Assembly: GCA_014898415.1 (NCBI GenBank)
Contig: RCTD01000003.1
Span: forward strand, 1,860,001 to 1,924,000
Reading direction: 5' to 3'
DNA from: Stromatinia cepivora
Taxonomy: Eukaryota > Ascomycota > Leotiomycetes > Helotiales > Sclerotiniaceae
DNA length: 64,000 nt
Shown here: positions 55,448 through 64,000 of the stretch, piece by piece
Position numbering within the stretch: position 1 is the stretch's first letter
How the letters are laid out: each line of letters begins with the position of its first letter
Position numbers and translations under genes: made by a program
The notes under the pieces: generated by a model
What the model was told of the DNA's origin: nothing
Database searches by the model: none
What the model saw: the letters and a program-made list of their open reading frames with translations, nothing else

Positions 55448-58400
55448 TTTCGGTTAGAGAGTGTTTTGTATGTTTTGGTGTTGTATTTCGTACTTTATGC
55501 TGTCGTTGAAAATGTTTTTGCGGACTTGAAATTTTATACAACGTATTTTCTCGTACTTTTCAAATGTTGAAATGATATTGTATATGTGTTTGCATATGTT
55601 AAATTGAAGGTAGGATGAATAACTCGAATCGAATAGACGTGGCGTGGGTGATGAATCGTATGAACGGGAAACGGTGAATATAATGTACGGATTTCAAATA
55701 TTTCTCCAAAATATCAAGGAAAAAAAGAACATCCGATGAATGATGAAATAACGACCTTGATAAGTTCTAAACAAAATGTGACTTCTTGCTTGTTCCCTAC
55801 TTGCTCCGCTTGATCTGCTAACTATGTAGCTGTGGATATAAAGGCGGTCAGAGGTCAGATGAGTAAAATCATGTGCATAACAACTTTTACTTCATCCAGC
55901 AAGCTCAAAACATGAAACACTCAAGAAATGATGGTAACGATCAAAACCCGGTAATTGTTTTCTTAATCGTAAGATCGAGTGGATTAACGTAAATCGTTTT
56001 GAATGAAGTCGTATTAAAAATTTTATGATGCAGAAGAGCTCCACGCCGGAATACACAAAAGTACCTCCGGAAGTTAGAGAGTGAGACAAAAAAGAATAAT
56101 AATAATAATCAAAATGTTGGTTGAAAATAACTTGTAAATGGGTTGGTTGCGTGGTGATGCAAGATTCGTAAAAATGGCAGCGTTGGCGTGAGTGAGTTGC
56201 GGTCCTTGCGGAGGCTGGGAAAATGCGGTAAAGAAGCAGGTACACTAGACAGGTAATATGGTCTGTAGGTACAACGAAAATCCACCGCGATAGGACCTGA
56301 TTAAGAGATGAAAAACTGGGTCCCAACAAGTCTTCGTGAATTATGAATGGGATTTTCTAAAGAGTTTCAAAAAGTTTCAAAAAGTTTCAAAAAGTTTCAA
56401 AAAGTTTCAAATATATATGTATAATTTATTCAACGAAATAAAATTAAAAACTTTCGTACTGTGTTCCGAATTGGTTCAATTGTTTTTTCGAAAACTTTGA
56501 AAAGAGAAACAAAAAGTTATTCATAAGAAGATCTTAGGAAACATTCTGAAAGGTATATTATACTTGTGACTGACTTTAAACTTTGAATTGATAAATAAAC
56601 TTTAAGAGCATTAGGTTTATGCATCACAGAATAAACATAGCTGGCGTTGGTGTATATGTGAACTTGAGTAAGATATGCATCCTGCGTGTGAATGGAGACC
56701 ATTTAGTCTGACAGTTGTCGCCTTCATACTCATTCCTCGAATCAATTCAACAACACAAATCAACCCATGCATACACCAAGCATAACCCCACAACTTTCTG
56801 GGGCCAGCGTAGCGAACAAGAATTTTATTTGGCTTATGCGAACTCAACAGAGTCAGCACTTTTCGCCCACTCCCCTCACTCAAATCTCAAATTCATTCTC
56901 TTGAGTATCCTTTGGTCAGAACTCAATGCATTGAAACATTTATGGATAATCGTGGCCAACTTTTTGGGTGCCTGGCCTGGCCTGGCCTGGCAAGGGAATG
57001 GAGCCCAACTATAATACTCTGTAGGTACTGTGGACGGCTAAACCCGCACACCAAACACATCCAATCGAAAAACGATTGAAAAAAAACACCCGTATTTTGA
57101 TACCACAAAATGATGTCAAGATCAATCAAAATAGAATAGAATAGAATACTGAACTGTCAGTGAATTAGAAGCTTCTAGAATATTTGACCCAACCTACAAC
57201 TCAAAATATATATCAATTGATTTGATATCAATTTTTGAAAAACTATCTATTTGGATGTATTTTGAGGTATACTTCTTTTCGTCCACCCATTGTGCCCAAT
57301 TTACCTACTTCCCTACTTTAAAGCCATCTCCATCACTTTTCGGAGTACCTATTTCAGAAGAGAAATCAATCCGATGCACGATCCTGTACACTTACCGGTT
57401 CCTACCTTCCATCAAAATGTAAAGGCTGCTTCTCCGCATGCCACGTCTCCGGTTGCGAACGGAGATCTCCCGTCCAGAGGAATCTCGTACCAACACCTAC
57501 CATACTATGCGACCGCTCTAGACCGGGATCATCAGATCGCCTCAAATAAAGCGATTGGTCTTGAGGTCATGCGAAGCAGCAACTGTTAGCAAATAGGAAT
57601 CCCTCATCCCCATGTTTCGTTTGAACGAGGTGTCTCAATTCCGAGGTAGGATTCAACTTGCTATTACAATTTTTTGACATGTCAAATCAAGGCGACGGGA
57701 AAACTCCAATGAACTATAAGGAGATCAATTCAAGATCTGTGGTTTCCATTTTCATCTCAGTTGCGCAGACCTGCATCTAGAACCTGCATGAAAAATGTTC
57801 TGTGATATTTTAAAATTCAAGGCGGGTTAACCGTTATCCCATTCTTGATCACGCAAACTATTCTTGGCCATTTGCAAGGTGAGGAGTGAGAAGAATGGGG
57901 CATACGACAAGTGGATTAACTTTAGGCATTATGATTTGATGGAACTTCAGAAATTTTTCGTTTCATTGACCAGTATAGTATTTTTATACATGAAGCTATC
58001 CGCTGTCACCGAATGACTCGCGGTAGTGTCTGCCACCTAGCAGCATGAACTAATTTCCCATTCCAATTCGGCTTACTTCCAGTGTAGCTAACTCCAGGGA
58101 GGAAGCTTCATGCAATATCCTACGCCGAAAGTATATGCTGAAAAGGGGAAATACTTATCGTCATCCGACGTGCAGTAGCTACTAAGCTGTAGAGTGGACG
58201 CTAAAAGATACTAGAAAAGACGAAAGAGATGTGGACCAAGTTGAAGTGGTCCACGAAGACGACTAAAGCGTCTTGGATCCGATGTTGAACGCCTGATGTT
58301 TTGGTTGTAAAAACAGAGACAGAGCACACAGACACCCAAGCCCGGCGACCATAAGCATATCGAACGATGTTGTTATCGTTGAGTCTGCTTGATAGTCCCG

Positions 58401-58550
58401 CTTTCACCTTTTCATAGCGACCAAATCCCATATGCCCATCATCTTATACCATTCATAACCCTACGGTCTTTTGTGCTCCGTTCACCCATTTGTATACTGC
58501 CGAATGTGTTCGTCGGCAAATTTCGTAGGATAAAGAGACAACGTGGTAGT
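55448..58550. other. intergenic stretch without a supported gene
   Basis: About 3.1 kb. It contains a perfect decamer array (GTTTCAAAAA, about 56,363-56,410) and a CCTGG array at about 56,972-56,991. Short open frames at 55,892-56,329 (minus) and 57,290-57,589 (plus) lack protein-like features. No tRNA or transposon was recognised. Confidence 0.5.
56363..56410. repeat. tandem decamer GTTTCAAAAA
   Basis: Four perfect units and a fifth partial one (GTTTCAAATAT) in the intergenic region between the low-complexity gene and EMG1. Confidence 0.85.
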
Positions 58551-59355
58551 CTAAATAATATCCCATGCATCCTCTGCAGCGTGGCAGAATTTGCTGCATG
58601 CCACACTTGCAGAAAGACTGTAATTACTAATGGAGATCTTCTCATCCACTAAATCATCTGCAAAGTTGTCCGTTCCCTTTGCCATGGCACCAACAAACAC
58701 ACAAATGCTCTCCTTCGGCTTCAATGTCTCCACATAATCCCGAACACGGACCAACTCTGATTCGAAACTCAATGTAACTTTTCGGCAATTTGGAGGCAAA
58801 TGGTCGGTGATCGGGTTCGCAATGACCCTGAGAAGTTTTTCTTGGGAGTTGACTGATCGGATAGAAAGTCGATGTAAGAGTTGAACCATAAGACCGGCAA
58901 AACGCTTAAAGGTACGTGGAATTCGAACCGTTGGGCTGACCTCAATGAGAACTCCCTTGGCTGTATGAATATAGATTTGGAGCCTTCCAGCTTTGTTGAT
59001 CGGCGAATCGAGGAGGGTGAGAAGACACTGTTATAGGTCAGTATTGGAATGACTGGTCATATATCGATTATTTACGAACCTGATGTGTAATATCAGGTCG
59101 GGCATCACTAATATCTCGGTTCATCTTGCGCATAATACCAATGTGCTCATCACTGTTGAGAAGAGAATATTTTTCCTCTGCAGCACGCGCGCCAGGTCTT
59201 CCACCACCGGAAGATTGCTTGTAGGTTTCGAGACTGGCATTAGAAAGAACGACAATCAATCTTTGCGAATCTTTATCGGTAGAAGGAATTGGAACATGTT
59301 GTTCTGCAATAACCTTAGGAAGGCTTGGAGGAGGTTCAGATTGAGTTCCTGACAT
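58551..59355 (-). CDS. EMG1: 18S rRNA pseudouridine N1-methyltransferase, ribosome biogenesis factor Emg1/Nep1
   Basis: Two minus-strand exons, 59080-59355 and 58551-59027, give 250 residues, the usual length for Emg1/Nep1. The 52-bp intron (59,028-59,079) has the unusual donor GTTCGT and acceptor AACAG; the join restores the conserved [25 protein letters not shown] block. Other family blocks are [12 protein letters not shown] (first strand of the SPOUT fold), [19 protein letters not shown] and the SAM-binding C-terminus [12 protein letters not shown]...[20 protein letters not shown]. The enzyme methylates a hypermodified pseudouridine of 18S rRNA and works in the nucleolar small-subunit processome. 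The start is the first ATG, followed by a short variable Pro/Ser-rich leader. Confidence 0.95.
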
Positions 59356-62300
59356 CGCGAATGAATGTTAGTGGATGGTAGAAGAGATGTTGAATGCTTC
59401 TAAAAGATGTGAAAGGATGTATTGGTATATCGATGTTATTGATGAACGATATAAATGTGTTGTATGAGAGCAAGTGCGAGTTTAAAGAGTAATAAGTGTG
59501 AAATTCAACAGTTGGTTAAAAAGTTTTTCTTGCCCTAGAGCGGCGCGACCCGCTGAATGGGTGTGAGAAGGAAATTACCTATGTAAAGTTTCAAGAAGGC
59601 TCGAAGGAAGAGACGAGAACCAAAAAAATTAAAGGGTTCTTACTTGGTCGCTTTACAGCTCTTGGTTCTGGAGAAGACATTGTAACTATTTGTTAATTTC
59701 ATTAATAAAGCTTTCGACACAGGTGTAACGGATCTCTGAGGTGCTTGCATACTGATATTGGGGGTCTTGGAGTCGATTGGTTTAATGCTTCGCAACGCAA
59801 CGGGTAATAAAATGGGAAGAATATTATCAATCAATGTATTATCTCTTGTAAAAGAATATGTATATGAATACCTAGGTATATCAACAAAGTTTTGAAAGTA
59901 TGAGAAGAAGAACCAAGATTAGTTTGATGCAATTGCTTGATAAAATAAAGTTCGTCCTCAAATGAGTCTCAAGAAATATATTTATTTTTCAAGGGAAAAG
60001 TGGGATGTGTAAGTCTGGGGGCAATGATAAAAGGAATAGAAGAGAAAAGATGTTAAGAAGAGTAGAAAATATCAATGCTGTGCCACGAGTGAGTGAGTTC
60101 ACTGACTGGGTAAGTTATGTTATGGAGTCTTAGCGCTGATATTACTGTAGCCTTTTCTTACATGCATTTATCTATTGACCCTGTTAAACAAAACAATGTA
60201 AGACTTAATTAACATTATGAACATCGGATAATATATTTCTTTGTATACCTTTCATTAATTTTTAATATTGTTCTCGAGACACACACATACAAACCCTTTC
60301 AAGTTGCGCAAACCCTTCGATTGCTGTACGAGTCACGACAAGTCACTGATATGTGTATTTGAAGGGGTCATCGATGAAGATCAATGATAGATTTTGTACC
60401 GCGGAGAAATTCCAGCTTAGGCGAAATCACTGTGATACTTTTTTTTTATCATAAATGTCTTCCACTGAGTTCCACCATATTGGGAATGGTAATTGTCCGG
60501 ATTCGGGGTATATTTCCAGCTTTTTGGTTGTCTATTAACTGTCTGTATCTCCTGCGAATGCATTAACATTCATTAATATGCAGGCACCAACCCTGAATGC
60601 ATTAATCCGTCCCACGGATTGCAGAAACCACCAAACACAACTCAAGGGACTTTGCCATCCTTCCAATGTCTCGGGTCATATTGAACCTGTTGTACAACTA
60701 TCGGAACTCCTTTTGCCGTCAGAGGTGTAGTCCCTGTGCTTGTTTCGTTCAATACTCTATGTGTGATAGCTTGGAATTCGGAGAGGTACCTAAGTAACAT
60801 TCTACTTTCTCTGTTCCTCTGTATCGTGTGCGTCAGCCGCAAATCCTCTGTCACCACCCATCTTAATGCCCATACCTCGTTCGCAGATTCAAAAGTCATA
60901 GGAACGGCCCGACACCTTTTCGTTTCCATCATGGGTTTGTTGTTGCTTCATCGAATCATATTGACCACAGGCTGTACGATGATTGTTAGAAGCACAAGTT
61001 TACGGAAGATTCAGCACGCGGATCCGTAGATTTGAATTGTGCTACAAGTTCGACCTTACCTTGCACCAAAAACATTTGAATGACACTTTGCATTTGACAA
61101 GATCATTTCATTCCACATATAAATGTAAGTGACTGAGCTTTATATAGCCAAGGCTTCGACTCCTACCCTATCGAGATCATCCCATTACATGACCCGACTT
61201 GCCACCTTGCGATATAATCCCTCCGAGGATAATAAACTGCAGGTCATAGATTCATGGAGGTCCTCCCTATTATGAACCCTGATCTGTTCTATGTTGTATA
61301 CGGTCACGGTGAAAACGGTGAGCATGCAAAGCGTAAAGTCGATGATAGCATTCGGCCGATGGTCTTGAGAATGAAGAAAGAGAGCGAGGCTGGAAGTGAT
61401 GAGGACTGAAGTACAACAATTGACAATCCTCCTAACATCAATTACCAATAGCAAATCTTTGACATAATAGCTCTTCAAAGTATAATGCTTCGGATGATAC
61501 AGACATTAAAGTCTCTCAACTCAAACACCACGACACCATCATCCGAACCCACTTCACCGTATCTGCGCCTACAGAATATAAAAGCATCGACCCAAGACAA
61601 ACTGATACTAAGGATTTCTATACTATGCTTTTGAAAAAAGATGGGGGAACAAGGGTGTGAAGACGCTCGGCTGGGGGTCAGTGTGTGGGAATCCTGGAGA
61701 TCAGTGGACATTATCAGATCTCTGTAACACCACTGAGACAGGCACAGAATGAGAATTTGGATACTTCGGATGGCAGCTGTCAGCCAGATATAGTCCGAAA
61801 TGGTAAAAGTCAATGCAGTAGGAAAGAATAGTCTGGCAGCGTAGAAATTTAGTGATGTCAATTTCGAAATATTTTTCCGTTATACACAAAGAGGTGTTTT
61901 GGCAACTGAAAAAGTGTACAAACGAGATGGCAATCTTTCGAGGTTTGTAGAACGGCTAGCGGATACTTGCGCCCCAGATGGTTTTGAATATGGTCCAATA
62001 GAGCATAGGCATGTTGCACAAAATGAAGTTCGACTGCGGGATGTACCTTCTGACTCGGTGGGTGTGGTGTATGGTTAACTTGGTGGGCAGATCCCAGTGT
62101 CAATGTCTTGAGCGAACAATCCTTGTCGGTACAATGTGGCAGCCATAGATTAAACGTTAACATTACTCCAAATCAATCATTCGGATATCTAATTCTTATG
62201 ATACCCGTTGTATGAAACCCGAATCCAAGAGGTGCTCGGATATGGGCTTGCTCGGAGGAAGTTCAATACCCTCAGCATTGCTCGATCGGGGGTCATCTGA

Positions 62301-63352
62301 GATCCCTACTTTGTGGAATCTTGGTTCATGAAAAGCTTCTACTATCTATTGTGAGGTTGTAAATGTTGTGTTCAGTCTACTTGCATTTCTTGTTTGAGCC
62401 AAACTTCGAGTTACTCTAATAATAGCGGGATTGAAAGGGGCAGGGACCAATTCAGGGCCAATCAACCCAAAATCATTCTTCACTTACCCCTTCACTCTTC
62501 TTTCAACGACATCAGAATCATCACATACATTCCAAATCATTGCTATCATCAGCATCATCATTCTAAACGTTTCGATATTAACATTAAATATATGATTTCC
62601 TTGGTTGAATTCAATATATTGTAAATTCCTTTTATTCCTGATGGTTTCGATAATCCGATAAGACATGAACACGAGTTTTGGTAGGTTGAAGTTTTCAAGG
62701 TTATCAAACGGTTGGCAAGTTTTATCACCCTCGTACTCCAGACGTCAACGGTTTCCAATCAGCCCTGACACAACCAACCACCGTATCTACATTTCGTTCA
62801 TCTCATCCCATTTCAAGCAAGCTAACTCATGTTAATAACCTAATTGAGATCAGATTACACCGGATTAGAAATTCCGTCTGATATCTCTACACGCTCGCTT
62901 CTCTCTTTTCAGATGACAGGTACTCTAGGCACTGCGACAATTTTGATCTCATGTCTAGTTTCATAGCTTCTTATGCAACAACGGGATCTTCATTGCCAAT
63001 GTACAGCAGCATCATTACCACTCCTGTCTATCCTTTCACTTAACCCCGGAACATCTATTAGATTTGCAGATGCCGTGGTGCCAAGGAATAAGAATAAGTA
63101 TAGACGGTCATCATCTTCTTTTCTTTCAACCTCATCCTAAGCATTCTTTTCTAATTTCTCAGTTCAAATTTCATCTGGCGGGTTCCTCTCTTTTATAGTT
63201 TCCCTCTTTTAGTTCAGATCTATTCTATCTTGTCAATCAAGTAGATCACGTTGACCGTGTATCTAATTTCACTAACTAACGCCTCGACGGTCTTCATTCG
63301 TTTATATACAATATCTTGTACAATTTTCAACTCTAAGCCTTAAATCAGGACG
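59356..63352. other. long gene-poor stretch
   Basis: About 4 kb without a frame that looks coding. Candidates at 60,642-60,932, 61,475-61,861 and 61,858-62,163 (all minus) have no recognisable motifs and no plausible splice partners. From about 63,100 the sequence becomes CT-rich (TTCTTTTCTTTCAACCTC...), a typical leader/promoter zone for the gene starting at 63,353. Confidence 0.5.
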
Positions 63353-64000
63353 ATGTATTTCAAAAAACTTGCAAGCGCAGCTGCGTTGATAAGTGTTGTG
63401 GCGGCAGTCCCATCACCACAAAAAGGGACGAACAACGGTGCTACAGCCGCCAATGGGAACGATGCTTCCCTTACATTAGCATCAAATGCTATTCAGAGTG
63501 GCTCATTTGCCGATGGTTCAGGAGAGATTGGTGCGGCGGAAGTTGGACAAGCAAAATCAGCAACTTCGAAAAATAACTTCATCAACTTTTGCGCTGGTGA
63601 CACATTGACAAATGGTCTACAAATCACCACAGGTTCATGTAACGGTATCCGTAAGTCATCACTAACATCTATCTTATTGTTATATATCTAACCATCAATA
63701 GCAATGGGGAGAATTCCAGCCAAAACCGCCATGGTCTCTTCAACTATTATCAATCCTCCAACAGGTGGAAAAGGCATCCCCTCAGACACAACCTTTAACA
63801 TCACAGTCCAAATGTCTAATATCGTCGCTGGCTCCTTCACCAACGCCGACTCCACCTATTTCTCGGCACCCCAAGATCTTTCAGGCGGAAAAGTAGTAGG
63901 TCACACCCACGTTACCGTCCAAGATCTCGGCAGCTCCTTAAACCCTAAACAAGCTCTCGACGCTACTCAATTTGCCTTCTTTAAAGGTATCAACGACGCA
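63353..64000 (+). CDS. Egh16/MAS3-like secreted protein (5' part)
   Basis: Exons 63353-63650 and 63702 to the window end; the 51-bp intron has donor GTAAGT, branch CTAAC and acceptor ATAG, and joins in phase 1. The 199 visible residues begin with a signal peptide (MYFKKLASAAALISVVAAV) followed by a Gly/Asn/Ala-rich linker, then the conserved core NNFINFCAGDTLTNGLQITTG / SCNGIPMGRIPAKTAMVS and SGGKVVGHTHVTVQDL. This is the pattern of Egh16-like proteins (Blumeria gEgh16, Magnaporthe MAS1/MAS3), secreted proteins expressed during appressorium formation and early plant infection. Family membership is well supported by motifs; the role in this organism is inferred. The C-terminal part lies outside the window. 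Confidence 0.9.

Noticed and set aside
57222..57589. Possible Cys-rich small protein (C..C...C....C pattern in one frame near 57,420)
   Set aside because: The Cys spacing occurs in a frame without a start codon, and overlapping frames are equally open; no signal peptide could be assigned.
60642..60932. 96-residue minus-strand frame
   Set aside because: No motif, no good start context, antisense frame equally open.

Overview
The window is nuclear DNA of a filamentous ascomycete. The evidence is short GT-AG introns (48-140 bp, with one apparent intron of 344 bp) carrying CTAAC/CTGAC-type branch points, typical fungal proteins (Vma12, Reb1-like, Emg1, an Egh16/MAS3-like secreted protein), and a sharply bounded AT-rich block of decayed LTR retrotransposons whose mutations look like repeat-induced point mutation (RIP). 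A leotiomycete of the Botrytis/Sclerotinia type would fit, but that placement is inference.

Left gene-bearing arm (1-23,850): the 3' end of a V-ATPase assembly factor (Vma12/TMEM199); a ~3.3 kb stretch without a firm gene; a Myb/SANT Reb1/TTF1-type protein on the minus strand; a divergent four-exon alpha/beta hydrolase; a ~4.3 kb gene-poor stretch with a broken gene relic near 10,500; a four-exon mitochondrial AAA-type ATPase on the minus strand; and a large low-complexity fungal protein of unknown function (18,898-23,848).

AT-rich block (about 23,900-53,300): almost entirely nested LTR elements. The oldest recognisable one is a Ty1/copia element on the minus strand (F, LTRs at ~24,346-25,491 and 51,945-52,763). 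It was split by a plus-strand copia element present as a partial tandem with three 155-156 bp LTRs (A/B, 28,899-50,766). Into A/B went a 7.04 kb Ty3/gypsy element (C, 31,179-38,220), four ~1.68 kb elements (D1-D4) that show only a gag-like region, and a solo LTR (E2) that itself received D2. Other solo LTRs (E1, E3 and the less decayed G) sit in or beside F. Most insertions keep readable 5-bp target-site duplications, so the order of events can be worked out.

Right gene-bearing arm (53,300-64,000): a single-exon, low-complexity protein with one glycine/alanine-rich hydrophobic segment; the two-exon EMG1/NEP1 18S rRNA pseudouridine methyltransferase; long stretches without a supported gene; and the 5' part of an Egh16/MAS3-like secreted protein cut by the window edge.

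The strongest candidate for something undescribed is the D family: a compact gag-only LTR element (like plant TR-GAG elements) in four copies within 10 kb. Its LTR ends match those of gypsy element C in both terminal heptamers, which suggests mobilisation in trans. All splice sites, domains and repeat boundaries were read by eye; no database search or alignment was run.
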